Source of the DNA: an uncultured Lachnoclostridium sp.
Lineage (GTDB): Bacteria > Bacillota > Clostridia > Lachnospirales > Lachnospiraceae
Direction: 5' to 3'
NCBI GenBank assembly: GCA_947369165.1
Contig: CANBKJ010000019.1
Coordinates: 1 to 39,103 of the forward strand
Length of the DNA: 39,103 nucleotides
Shown here in pieces: positions 1-8,109 of the stretch (its first letter is position 1; each line of letters starts with the position of its first letter). The position numbers and the translations under genes were made by a program. Under the pieces are notes generated by a model, which saw nothing but the letters and a program-made list of their open reading frames with translations, made no database searches and had not been told where the DNA came from.

Positions 1-138
1 CAGAGAAGATATATATAGCCAGACCTGAAAGAATGAGTTTGTCAACAGGTCCAAAATTTCAAACCCTCGAAATTTCTCGCTGCTTTTTTTTGAGGCAGGT
101 GGATTTATTGTGATAATTGTAAGCTGATAAATCACATC

Positions 139-552
139 TTATTTACAAATGACTTTTCTCATACCAGAACCACAAAATTCATGTGGAATTATTTTAAATC
201 CCATTTTTTCATAAAATAGTTCTTTTCCTTTTTCTGCAATCAACTGTATACTGGAACGCCCGCCGATTGGTGTTGTCTTATCAACATATTCAATTATCAT
301 ATTGACAATTTTATTACCGATACCTCGTTTCTGATAATTCGGTTGTACCACAATATCAGCTATCATATAGTACATTCCGTCACCTATCAATCTTCCCATT
401 CCAATAGGCTGATTATCGTCAACTGCAATTACTGTGTATAGACTATTGTTGAGAGCTTTTTGTGTCTGCTCTTTTGAAAAAGGCAACCATTCAACGCTCT
501 CTCTTAACTTACAATAATCCTCATAAAATAACGCATTTTCTTTATATTCCAT
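139..552 (-). CDS. GNAT-family N-acetyltransferase
   Basis: Predicted 137-residue GCN5-related N-acetyltransferase that would transfer an acetyl group from acetyl-CoA to an unidentified amine. The central part shows the fold: a beta strand with DNQPIGMGRLIGDG, then MIADIVVQPNYQKRGIGNKIV, where Q-K-R-G-I-G is the acetyl-CoA pyrophosphate loop (R/QxxGxG/A), and a C-terminal FYEKMGFK, the usual last-helix motif of GNATs. A longer reading starts at a TTG (570), but GGAGG lies inside that extension 8 nt before the ATG at 552, so I use 552. It lies 50 nt downstream of the MBL hydrolase on the same strand, so the two are probably cotranscribed. It is more AT-rich than the fab or ABC genes, which fits an accessory origin. 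Substrate unknown. Confidence 0.85.
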   Translation of the reverse strand: MEYKENALFYEDYCKLRESVEWLPFSKEQTQKALNNSLYTVIAVDDNQPIGMGRLIGDGMYYMIADIVVQPNYQKRGIGNKIVNMIIEYVDKTTPIGGRSSIQLIAEKGKELFYEKMGFKIIPHEFCGSGMRKVICK

Positions 553-602
553 GTGCTTTTCCTCCAACAATTAACTTTTTGACCTATGAATTTATTTTTC
601 AT

Positions 603-1367
603 TCAAATATGGATTTGAAAATCTTCAAATTCATATACACCAGCCCCCTGCTTTAACATTCCATTATCGTCTAATTCATTAAAGGCTTTTTCAATTCTCT
701 CAATTATTCCAATCGAAATATTAAGCTGATGGTGTGCGGGTAAAAGTCGATTTATCTCCAAAGATTCCACTTTTTTAACAGATTGCCAAAAAAAGAATGG
801 GTCAGTTGTTGGATAAAAAGCGTCTAAGCAGCCACTATATATCAAATCACCCGAAAATAAATACTTTCTTTCTGGCTCATAAAAACAGCAATGTCCCGGA
901 GAATGTCCAGGTGTGTGAATGACAGTCAGATTTCTATTCCCTAAATTTATGCTATCTCTGTCTTTAAAAATCCTTTGTGGCATTCCCTGAAAAATTTGAT
1001 AATTGGCTATATCAAAATTTAGAGGAAATTCACAAGGCTTGCAAACAAGATTGTGCTTTACAGCTTGTAATGGTATTGGGAACTTGACAGACAACCAATC
1101 TTTTTCTGCTTCATGGACTGCAATATTATCAAAATATTTATGCCCTCCAATGTGATCCCAATGTATATGTGTTGTTGCAACCATAATGGGAAGTGTTGTC
1201 AGACTGTCAATAATTTTTTTAATATTCGCAATTCCTAAACCAGTGTCAAATAAAACTGCCTTTTCAGTACCACATAGCAAATAACAATGGGTTTCCTCCC
1301 AATGACCGTACTCACTGATTGCATATGTATCAGTATCAATTTTTTCGACTGTAAACCAATCTTTCAC
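603..1367 (-). CDS. MBL-fold metallo-hydrolase
   Basis: 254-residue metallo-beta-lactamase-fold hydrolase. The metal-binding signature HxHxDH is explicit in TTHIHWDHIGGH (around residues 65-76). It is followed by HTPGHSPGH, which carries the next metal His, by FSGDLIYSG with the bridging Asp, and by LLPAHH near the C-terminus. Together these are a complete dinuclear zinc/iron centre. The family includes glyoxalase II-like thioesterases, lactonases and phosphodiesterases, and nothing here fixes the substrate. There is no signal peptide, so it is probably cytosolic. Translation starts at GTG 1367, with AGGAG about 10 nt upstream. It probably forms a two-gene unit with the downstream acetyltransferase. 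AT-rich codon use resembles the acetyltransferase rather than the pilus genes. Confidence 0.9.
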   Translation of the reverse strand: MKDWFTVEKIDTDTYAISEYGHWEETHCYLLCGTEKAVLFDTGLGIANIKKIIDSLTTLPIMVATTHIHWDHIGGHKYFDNIAVHEAEKDWLSVKFPIPLQAVKHNLVCKPCEFPLNFDIANYQIFQGMPQRIFKDRDSINLGNRNLTVIHTPGHSPGHCCFYEPERKYLFSGDLIYSGCLDAFYPTTDPFFFWQSVKKVESLEINRLLPAHHQLNISIGIIERIEKAFNELDDNGMLKQGAGVYEFEDFQIHI

Positions 1368-1583
1368 TATATCACATCTCCTAAATTCTTTATTTGCACT
1401 GCTACTATAATACCACTGTCACGCTTATATTTCTATCATATTACTATTAAATTTCTTCTTCACTCCGGTTAAGTCTTACTCTATTGCCTGCTCTCGTTCT
1501 GAAGCCCCCCTTCAAGGTTCTTCCTGCTGTAACTGATTACCACGGCATACGCTCACTCTATGGTGGTTTTTGGCTTCTCCCTA

Positions 1584-1621
1584 CCGATACTGTCATACTC
1601 GGCTTGTCATGACTGTATCGG
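1584..1621. other. Long inverted repeat in a 460-nt gene-free stretch
   Basis: Between the MBL gene start (1367) and the pilus promoter (1759) I find no gene. Within it, CCGATACTGTCAT (1584-1596) pairs with ATGACTGTATCGG (1609-1621): 12 of 13 positions are complementary, with a single T-T mismatch. The surrounding DNA from about 1470 to 1640 is visibly richer in G+C than the neighbouring acetyltransferase/hydrolase genes. The right arm is followed by GCGCTTTTC rather than a clean T-tract, so a terminator is only one option. A remnant of a mobile element end is another. Function is not established. Confidence 0.5.
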
Positions 1622-1758
1622 CGCTTTTCTTTGTTTCTATCTATATTATTCATAACAGAAGGACGGGGATGGGGAATATATTTAGTTTCCTCATAATGAT
1701 CCATGATTTATGTAAAAGGTTATAAAAAACTTTCTCAACTTTTGTTACATTGTGACAA

Positions 1759-1787
1759 TTTACAAAAGACAAAAATGGTGATATGAT
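1759..1787 (+). promoter_or_regulatory. Sigma-A-type promoter of the Tad-like operon
   Basis: TTTACA at 1759-1764 and TATGAT at 1782-1787 are separated by exactly 17 bp. The element lies 45 nt upstream of the TadZ-like start. No terminator is visible between the following genes up to 9336, which overlap or nearly touch, so this promoter could drive the whole locus. Confidence 0.65.
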
Positions 1788-1831
1788 AATGCCATTCCAC
1801 TAAAAAAAGAAAGAAGGAAGTGATTGATGGA

Positions 1832-2656
1832 TTGAAAATTGCTTTTTGGAGCAATTCGCCGGGGAAATCCGGAGTTACAGGCAATCTGTCCTGTATCAGT
1901 ATCCTTTCGGCTATGATTCAGCCGTCTAAAATGGTTCTGTTTGAGAATCATTCTAATATCAATGATCTTGGTAGTATGTTTCTAAATCAAAATTCCTATG
2001 ACAAACTAAAAGAAGAAAATTCATATTTTGTAGAAAACGGGCTGGGCAGAATTTTAAACTGCTGTGACATGGGAGATGACGTGAGTTCTGGTATCGTACT
2101 CCGAACATGTCTGTCCGTGTTTGACCAGAGAGTGTTTTACCTCCCGCCGGGAGGCATGAACCGGGATCTTCTGGAGTTTCGCCTGAACCGGCATGTAGAA
2201 AATGTAATGGATCTGCTGGAGCAGGTTTGTGGTACCGTATGTGTGGACCTCTCTTCATCATCTCTTGAAAGTTCAAGAAAAATCTTAAAAGAAGCGGATC
2301 TGATTGTAGTCAATCTGTGTCAGAATGATCAGCTGCTATCTCATTTTTTCAGAAATTTCTCAGAAATAAGAAAAAAAGCATTTTATGTAATAGGAAATTA
2401 TGATCCAGAATCATTCATCAGGAAAAGCGATATCGTAAGACGGTTTGAACTGTCAGGAAATATGGTGGGTACGATCCCGTATAACCGGAGATTTGCGGAT
2501 GCATTGACAAAGGGAAATGTCGTTTCATATCTATTAAAAAATTTTTCCTGTGGGGCGGACAATATAAATTACGAGTTTATTTCCGCAGCCAGGGAGACAG
2601 CATGCCTGTTTGAACAGGCAAAGGAAACATGCAGCAGGGGGAAGACAGGGGGGTGA
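1832..2656 (+). CDS. TadZ/CpaE-like ParA/MinD-family ATPase homologue
   Basis: 274-residue protein of the SIMIBI ParA/MinD type, first gene of a Tad-like locus. It opens MKIAFWSNSPGKSGVTGN, where SPGKSGVT occupies the position of the deviant Walker A motif (KGGxGKT). The pattern is degenerate, as in many TadZ/CpaE proteins. The middle contains CVDLSSSSLE and ADLIVVNLCQND, which match the switch and nucleotide-sensing strands of the fold. In Tad systems TadZ localises the machinery to a cell pole or site. A GTG at 1820 also gives an open frame, but it overlaps the AAGGAAG ribosome binding site (1814-1820). The TTG at 1832, 11 nt downstream, gives the canonical N-terminus and is preferred. The stop is 5 nt before the start of the next gene. 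Confidence 0.75.
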   Translation: MKIAFWSNSPGKSGVTGNLSCISILSAMIQPSKMVLFENHSNINDLGSMFLNQNSYDKLKEENSYFVENGLGRILNCCDMGDDVSSGIVLRTCLSVFDQRVFYLPPGGMNRDLLEFRLNRHVENVMDLLEQVCGTVCVDLSSSSLESSRKILKEADLIVVNLCQNDQLLSHFFRNFSEIRKKAFYVIGNYDPESFIRKSDIVRRFELSGNMVGTIPYNRRFADALTKGNVVSYLLKNFSCGADNINYEFISAARETACLFEQAKETCSRGKTGG

Positions 2657-2661
2657 AGGCA

Positions 2662-5250
2662 GTGAAAAGAAGGAGGATCCTTCTCATGCTGTCTGTGCTG
2701 GCAGCAATAATGTTTCTGATACCGGAGAGGGCAGGTGCCGCAGTTATCAGACGGGTAGAAACTCTCAAGGAACTGGAACAGGCGCTGTCACTGAGCGGTA
2801 AGGCAGTTATTGTTTTAAAGAAAGATATCATGGTCAGCAGGATGCTGCGGGTAAACGGCAAAAAGACCATCAACGGCGCCTCAAGATACCAGCTCCGGAG
2901 AAAGACAAAGCCCGCCTATAAGGGGACCCTGCTCTGGATGCAGGGGGAACGTCTGCGATTGGAAGGAGTGACGTTAGATGGCAGCGGCCGGAGCAGCAGT
3001 GTAAGTGGTGATATCAATGGAAGACTGCTAGAGACCGTGTCAGGAACAGTGCTGCTTGAAAAGGGAGCCAGATTATGTGCCAATTATAACTTGATATCCT
3101 TTACGGATGGTGGAGGTGGAATCACTATTCATTCTGGGGGAAAAGTGGTTATGAGGGAGGGCAGCGCGATCTATGATAATTTGTCTATAACCGGCGGCAG
3201 CGGTATTCGGATCGAGAAGGGCGGAAGTTTCGTGATGGAAGGTGGAACCATCCGGGACAATGTGGTGACTGGACAAAAGGAAGGCTCTGATTTTGACGGT
3301 CGGGGCGGCGGCATACATAACCGGGGGGAAGTCTGGATCCAGGGCGGCACCATCACTGGAAACATTGCCAGGGGATATGGTAGGGGAGAGAACGCCGGGG
3401 GATTTGGCGGCGCTGTTTATAACCAGAACCGATTGCGTATCACAGGCGGGATCATGAAGAATAATCAGGCATCCTTTGCCGGAGGCGCTGTCTATACGAA
3501 TGAGGAGGGCCAAGTGGCATTGGAAGGTGGTGAGATCTGTGAAAACCGGGCGGAAGACCAGAGGGGTGGGGGAATTTATATATCCGCTTCCTCCCAGGTT
3601 AAGGTGTCGGGTGGAAGGATCCAGGACAACACAGCAAGGCATGGAAGCCAGATCTTTTTAAGCAGTACCTCTTCTGGTGTTTTGTCCGTTTCTGGCGGGA
3701 AAATTAGCGGAGCAGGAACTGCAGTATGGAATAATGGAGCCAGAGTCATAGTTACCGGTGGTGAGATTCAGGGCAGTGACTGTGGTTTGAGAAATTTGGG
3801 GGACAGTCAGATCCGGGGTGGAAGTATCTCAGGGGGAGAAAAGGGAATTTTCCACGACGCAGGAAGGCTGTGTCTGTCCGGAAGTATTCAGGTAAAAAAG
3901 ATTCAGATGACAGAGGAGCAGTATGTTATAGTGGATCAAAAACTTCAAATCCAGGGAATTTGTGAGATTTCGCCGGAAAGCTACCGGGAGGGAAAGCTGC
4001 TGGCACGCATCACGTCGGGGGAGCTGGAAAGGGATGTTCAGAAGAATTTTTCTCTGAAGAAGCGGAAACGGTTCATCCTGGAAGCAAGACCAGGAGGACT
4101 GTATATTGGAAGGGAAAAGTATGTGATTAAATTTGATGCCAACGGTGGTTTGGGGGAAATGAGGGAGCAGAAAGTTTATGTGGACGAGAGCGTACCATTG
4201 GATCCTTGTACATTTACAAGATCCGGTTATAGGTTTGTGGGCTGGTCTGCCCAGTTAATACCGAAGGTGACAGAGCCAGGGATGATAAGGTGGAAGGACA
4301 AGGGATTGGTGAAAAATCTAGCAGAGAATGGGGAGATTATCCTTCTATATGCTCTGTGGGTAAAAGCTCCGGTGTTTTCCGGGGAAGAAACAGAGCTGAT
4401 CTTTTATGAGGATGAGCAGGTGGATCAGGAGATCATGGGTTATGGCATCTGGGCAGAGGACGAGTTAGAGGGGGATCTGACGGAAAAGATCCGGGTAGAG
4501 AAGATCATTCTGCCAGACTTCAGGGAATTAAAGGGAGTGGACAGGCTCCCGACGGATTCCGATCATCTCGGAAAGGGAAGTATTGTTCTGACAGTATCTA
4601 ATTCTTTTGGGGTTTCTAGTCAGTGGATCCAGACATATGAGGTGATTTCCAATGTAGAGCCGGAGCTGGAAGTATCTGACCGGTATTATTTTGTATCAGA
4701 GCTTCAAAATTCCCAGAAGAAGGAAATTATACAGGATTTTCGGAGAAGTATCCGGTTTTGGGATGAGACAGAGACACAAGAACAGCTGGAACATGATCTG
4801 GAGATCATTTGGGAGAGACTGGATTTTGAGAGGGCGGGCAATTATCAGGTTCATGTGAGGATCCGTGATCAGTTTGGGAACCGCTTTTATATGAAACCGG
4901 AGGAACAGAGAAGATACGGACGGGGAAAACTGAACGAGATGGAGTTTGTGGTTCATGTGGTGGATCGGGAAAATGACAATGCAGCTGAGGAGGCAGCGGG
5001 GTATGTGCGTTTTATCAGCCGGGAGTACCTGGATACCCTTTCATCGGATTCTATGTGGAAGGCAGAAAAGTTTCGCAGGCTTTTGGAAGAATCTTTGGGT
5101 AAAGAACCAGAGCAGTACGAGGAAATCTGGGTGATCACCGGAGAGGATAAGAAAAGGATCAAAAACTTTATCAGAGCCCGGGAGAATCCTTTTACCAAGG
5201 AGAGCAACAAGAATTTTATAGAGATGTTTTCTGGGTTAAGGAAGAAATAA
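2662..5250 (+). CDS. Secreted beta-helix / InlB-repeat protein in the Tad-like operon
   Basis: 862-residue exported protein. It starts with a basic stretch and hydrophobic segment (KRRRILLMLSVLAAIMFL) ending in AGA, a plausible Sec signal peptide. Residues of about 100-420 form repeated short units such as GGAVYNQNRLRITGG and GGGIHNRGEVWIQGG, typical of a right-handed parallel beta-helix. Around residues 486-552 comes a Listeria-Bacteroides/InlB B-repeat (FDANGGLG, then a Y-R-F-V-G-W-S end). The last 300 residues look like Ig/cadherin-like surface modules and a helical tail. There is no LPXTG motif and no C-terminal membrane segment. I use GTG 2662, which has AGGGGGG 8 nt upstream and begins directly at the signal peptide; ATG 2629 lies inside the preceding gene. 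Position in the operon suggests an adhesin, pilus tip or exported cargo (inference). Confidence 0.75.
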   Translation: MKRRRILLMLSVLAAIMFLIPERAGAAVIRRVETLKELEQALSLSGKAVIVLKKDIMVSRMLRVNGKKTINGASRYQLRRKTKPAYKGTLLWMQGERLRLEGVTLDGSGRSSSVSGDINGRLLETVSGTVLLEKGARLCANYNLISFTDGGGGITIHSGGKVVMREGSAIYDNLSITGGSGIRIEKGGSFVMEGGTIRDNVVTGQKEGSDFDGRGGGIHNRGEVWIQGGTITGNIARGYGRGENAGGFGGAVYNQNRLRITGGIMKNNQASFAGGAVYTNEEGQVALEGGEICENRAEDQRGGGIYISASSQVKVSGGRIQDNTARHGSQIFLSSTSSGVLSVSGGKISGAGTAVWNNGARVIVTGGEIQGSDCGLRNLGDSQIRGGSISGGEKGIFHDAGRLCLSGSIQVKKIQMTEEQYVIVDQKLQIQGICEISPESYREGKLLARITSGELERDVQKNFSLKKRKRFILEARPGGLYIGREKYVIKFDANGGLGEMREQKVYVDESVPLDPCTFTRSGYRFVGWSAQLIPKVTEPGMIRWKDKGLVKNLAENGEIILLYALWVKAPVFSGEETELIFYEDEQVDQEIMGYGIWAEDELEGDLTEKIRVEKIILPDFRELKGVDRLPTDSDHLGKGSIVLTVSNSFGVSSQWIQTYEVISNVEPELEVSDRYYFVSELQNSQKKEIIQDFRRSIRFWDETETQEQLEHDLEIIWERLDFERAGNYQVHVRIRDQFGNRFYMKPEEQRRYGRGKLNEMEFVVHVVDRENDNAAEEAAGYVRFISREYLDTLSSDSMWKAEKFRRLLEESLGKEPEQYEEIWVITGEDKKRIKNFIRARENPFTKESNKNFIEMFSGLRKK

Positions 5251-5280
5251 TAAGAGCTGTAATTCATATGGAGGGATTTT

Positions 5281-5475
5281 ATGACAGAATTTTTACAGGA
5301 ATATGGAAAGATTATAGTGGCAGTATTAGTAGTGCTTGCTCTGGTATCGGTGGTCGTGCTGTTTCGAGAGCCGATCCAGAACATGTTTGAGGGATTGTTT
5401 TCCAGCTTTTTTCAGGAGATTGAGACAGAGTCTGGTTTTACACTGCCAGGCTTCCAGGCAGGAGGGAAAAAATGA
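5281..5475 (+). CDS. Small E-Y-G membrane protein, candidate leaderless Flp-like pilin
   Basis: 64-residue protein beginning MTEFLQEYGKIIVAVLVV, with one hydrophobic segment of about 20 residues directly after the EYG motif and a polar tail rich in Phe, Gly and Glu. In Flp/Tad pilins the mature N-terminus carries a Glu-Tyr pair at the start of the hydrophobic helix (the EYGLI motif). Here the same motif lies at residues 7-9, but no leader peptide precedes it. Three further proteins of this locus (7870, 7968, 8110) share the pattern. The stop overlaps the TadA start as ATGA, implying translational coupling. The ribosome site is GGAGGGA. Role as structural subunit is inference; a small assembly factor is the alternative. 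Confidence 0.65.
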   Translation: MTEFLQEYGKIIVAVLVVLALVSVVVLFREPIQNMFEGLFSSFFQEIETESGFTLPGFQAGGKK

Positions 5476-6539
5476 ACATAGAGGATTTTGAAACCAGATT
5501 CTTGCTGCGACGCCAGGATTATGGAGTGTTGTATCCCTATATTGTCTCAGAGGATGTGACGGATATCAACTGGAATGGCAGGCAGCTCTGGATCGATGAT
5601 CTAAAAAAGGGAAGGTATCAGGCGGGAGAGGTGCTGGCGAAGGAATTTGTAGAGCGCTTTGCCTCCCTGATCTCCAGTGTGGTGAGCATACCTTTCAATA
5701 AAATGAATCCAGTATTGGAGGCGGAGACGGAGGAGCTCAGGATCAGTATCGTACACGAGTGTGTTACAAGTTCCGGAGTCACGATCTCACTGCGAAAGAT
5801 TCCGGCGGTGAGACGTATGAAAAAAGAAGAAATGATACGGGAGGGTTACTGTGAAAAGGCGGTGGCGGAGTTTCTGGAAGGATGTATTCAGGCACATTGT
5901 AATATCGCTATATGCGGAATGCCGGGAGCCGGTAAGACAGAGCTTTTAAAATATCTCACCCGATTTATACCAGATTCGGAACGGGTAATAACCATTGAGG
6001 ATACTTTGGAGATCCATTACGGTAAGATCAATCCAAGAAAGGATTGTGTGGAGATGAAGGTAGCGGAAAATTTTACTTATACGGCGGCGATCAAAGCCTG
6101 TCTTCGCCAGCTTCCCCGGTGGATCATTCTTTCTGAGGCAAGATCCGAGGAGGTTCGTTATCTGATGGAGAGTTTAAGTACGGGAACTTATGGGCTGACT
6201 ACGCTTCACACCGACGATGTCAGAAATATTCCGGACCGGATCAAAAATATGGCAGGCGGTGATATGGGCAGAGAGCGGATCCTGAATGATGTCTATCGGT
6301 TTATCAATATTGGTGTATTGGTGAAAAGTATCATAGAAGATGGGGGAAGAATCACCAGGAGGATAGAGCAGATCTGCGCATTTGACAGAAGAGGGGAGAA
6401 CTATTTAAAAAGTGTAAATGAAATAACCCTGCTTGTGGATCACGCAGAGATGACCGGAGAAAAACTGCCCATGAACCTGGCGAGAAGGTTTTTGGAACAG
6501 GGGATATCCTCTGCATTTCAGACGGAGGTGGGGGAATGA
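5472..6539 (+). CDS. TadA/CpaF-like secretion ATPase
   Basis: 355-residue hexameric-type secretion ATPase of the VirB11/TadA/CpaF family, which powers assembly and sometimes retraction of Tad/Flp pili from the cytoplasmic side. Walker A is GMPGAGKT at residues 149-156. The Asp box follows as ITIEDTLEIHY, Walker B as WIILSEARSEEVRYLM, and the His box as LTTLHTDD. The N-terminal part contains the small domain with ITISLRKIP-like strand SGVTISLRKIP. It is somewhat shorter than typical CpaF proteins (about 400-480), lacking the long N-terminal extension. The start overlaps the upstream stop (ATGA) and its own stop overlaps the next start in the same way, so production is tightly coupled to the pilin-like protein and the platform protein. 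Confidence 0.92.
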   Translation: MNIEDFETRFLLRRQDYGVLYPYIVSEDVTDINWNGRQLWIDDLKKGRYQAGEVLAKEFVERFASLISSVVSIPFNKMNPVLEAETEELRISIVHECVTSSGVTISLRKIPAVRRMKKEEMIREGYCEKAVAEFLEGCIQAHCNIAICGMPGAGKTELLKYLTRFIPDSERVITIEDTLEIHYGKINPRKDCVEMKVAENFTYTAAIKACLRQLPRWIILSEARSEEVRYLMESLSTGTYGLTTLHTDDVRNIPDRIKNMAGGDMGRERILNDVYRFINIGVLVKSIIEDGGRITRRIEQICAFDRRGENYLKSVNEITLLVDHAEMTGEKLPMNLARRFLEQGISSAFQTEVGE

Positions 6540-7846
6540 AATGGGGGAGGAGTTTGTTTGTATTTCTGGCAGCCGTCGGAATTCAGCTTGTTATAGGGTG
6601 GATCTATGGACTGAGTACAGGGCTTATCATATGTTTGACTGTCGGCGGCTGTCTGGCATTGAAGAGAATTCGTTTTCACATCTATCGGGAAAGGGAGTTT
6701 GAGCAGGAGTATGGTCAGGTGGTGACCTATCTCGAACAGCTTCTTTGCTCTTATCGCAGGCTGGGACATACTGGCAGGGCGATGGAGGACTGCAGTTCCC
6801 TCTTTGAACCGAGGAGCCGGATGGGCGGGGCGATCCAAAGGGCAAAACATATCTTTTTGACGGGAGAAGGTGTGGAGGATGGAGCGATCTTAGAGGCGGC
6901 ATTTGCAGAGATCGAAAAGGAATATGACAGCCGGCGAATGAAGATCATACATACTTTTTTGTGTAATGGGGATCGGACGGGAAGTGACAGCGGGAGTTCT
7001 CTGGACATTCTTCTGGAAGATCTGGAATTTTGGAAAAATCGTACTTCAATATATGAAAAGAGAAAGAAATTCATAAAGACCGAGTGTGCAGTTGCTGCAG
7101 GGCTCGCGGCGGTACTGTGCTATGTGTCCCGACTACTTACGCCGGAGGAACTGGGTCTGCACATAGCAGACAACCCCATCTATCAGATTTCCACTACAGT
7201 GGTCCTTTTGGCGCTGTGGTGGCTGATCGCCCTGATCTATCGCAAGCTGTCAGTGAAATGGCTGGATAGCTGCAAAAACAAAGCGGAAGAGGAGGGGCGC
7301 CTGGAGAAATTGTATCAGACATTGGAAAAAGATCCTGTATTGGTATCTGGACTGTCAGCTCATGTGGCAAAAAGGGTGCTGAGACGATATGTCAGACAGG
7401 AGTTTCCTTATTGGATTATGATCGTCACACTCTATCTGCAGACAGAGAGCGGTTATCAGGCGCTTAAGAAATCCACAGCTCAAACGGGTGGGATATTCCG
7501 CAAGGAAATACAGACTCTTACGGAGAAGATTTACGATTCGCCGAGAGATTTGCAGCCATATATAGAGTTTTTTGGAAAACTGGAGCTTCCGGAGATACAG
7601 ACAGGAATGAAAATACTTTATTCTGTCAGTACAAATGGTTATGAAGATTCAAGACGGCAACTGGACTTTCTGGTGGCGCAGAACAACCGTCTGATGGATC
7701 GAAGTGAGGCTTTTGTTCAGAATAATAAAATGGCGGGGATGGGGCTTTTGAAACAGCTTCCGATGGTACTTTCCAGTGTAAAGCTGCTGCTGGATCTGAT
7801 CCATCTATTAACGATGACTATGGGAAGATTTCAAAATTTATATTGA
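6536..7846 (+). CDS. TadB/TadC-like inner-membrane platform protein (single polypeptide)
   Basis: 436-residue integral membrane protein in the position where Tad loci carry tadB and tadC. Two hydrophobic hairpins are visible: residues 5-42 (FVFLAAVGIQLVIGWIYG and LIICLTVGGCLAL) and about 180-235 (ECAVAAGLAAVLCYV and ISTTVVLLALWWLIALIY). A last hydrophobic stretch, SVKLLLDLIHLLTMTMG, ends the protein. The soluble helical part before the second hairpin contains a GRAMEDCSSLF segment resembling T2SF/GspF cytoplasmic domains, and the part after it contains TESGYQALKKS, possibly a second, diverged half. There is one platform gene here rather than two, so it may replace both TadB and TadC. The start overlaps the TadA stop (ATGA). 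Confidence 0.75.
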   Translation: MKWGRSLFVFLAAVGIQLVIGWIYGLSTGLIICLTVGGCLALKRIRFHIYREREFEQEYGQVVTYLEQLLCSYRRLGHTGRAMEDCSSLFEPRSRMGGAIQRAKHIFLTGEGVEDGAILEAAFAEIEKEYDSRRMKIIHTFLCNGDRTGSDSGSSLDILLEDLEFWKNRTSIYEKRKKFIKTECAVAAGLAAVLCYVSRLLTPEELGLHIADNPIYQISTTVVLLALWWLIALIYRKLSVKWLDSCKNKAEEEGRLEKLYQTLEKDPVLVSGLSAHVAKRVLRRYVRQEFPYWIMIVTLYLQTESGYQALKKSTAQTGGIFRKEIQTLTEKIYDSPRDLQPYIEFFGKLELPEIQTGMKILYSVSTNGYEDSRRQLDFLVAQNNRLMDRSEAFVQNNKMAGMGLLKQLPMVLSSVKLLLDLIHLLTMTMGRFQNLY

Positions 7847-7869
7847 AGTAATAAAAGGGGAGAAGCGGA

Positions 7870-7971
7870 ATGGATGAATTTATCGAGGAATTTGGTGAGA
7901 CAGTAACCACTACACTTTTTGGTATGATTTTAATTTACGTGTTTACATTGATACTGGAGATGGTGTTATGA
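7870..7971 (+). CDS. 33-residue E-F-G membrane mini-protein of the Tad-like locus
   Basis: Very small ORF encoding 33 residues: MDEFIEEFGETVTTT followed by a hydrophobic stretch LFGMILIYVFTLILEMVL to the end. It has a GGGGAG ribosome site 7 nt before the ATG, and its stop overlaps the next start as ATGA, the same coupling seen across this operon. The N-terminus aligns by eye with the 5281, 7968 and 8110 products (acidic residues, then E-[YF]-G at positions 7-9, then a single membrane helix). It consists of little more than the Flp-like helix. It could be a minor pilin or a subunit that packs with the other E-Y-G proteins. Function inferred from context only. Confidence 0.65.
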   Translation: MDEFIEEFGETVTTTLFGMILIYVFTLILEMVL

Positions 7972-8108
7972 GTGAGATGATCAAAGAATATGGCAGGGTT
8001 ATTGTGTGCGTATTGGAGTGCGGATTTGTGACAGGGCTGATCGGTTTTCTTTTTGTAAAGATCGCACAATTTATGTTGTATTATGCAGAACGAATGATGG
8101 GGGGATAA
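7968..8108 (+). CDS. 46-residue E-Y-G membrane mini-protein of the Tad-like locus
   Basis: Encodes 46 residues: MSEMIKEYGRVIVCVLECG, a hydrophobic helix (FVTGLIGFLFVKIAQFML) and a short polar end (YYAERMMGG). It is the third member of the set with E-[YF]-G-[KRE] at positions 7-10. The ATG is embedded in the preceding stop (ATGA) and the next ATG follows one base after its own stop, so it is certainly part of the operon if translated. No leader or prepilin cleavage site is visible. A Flp-like pilin or pseudopilin is the most economical idea, but an accessory membrane protein is also possible. Confidence 0.65.
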   Translation: MSEMIKEYGRVIVCVLECGFVTGLIGFLFVKIAQFMLYYAERMMGG

Positions 8109-8109
8109 A

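Noticed and set aside
1820-1831. GTG start for the TadZ-like gene
   Set aside because: It overlaps the AAGGAAG ribosome site; TTG 1832 gives the normal family N-terminus and workable spacing.
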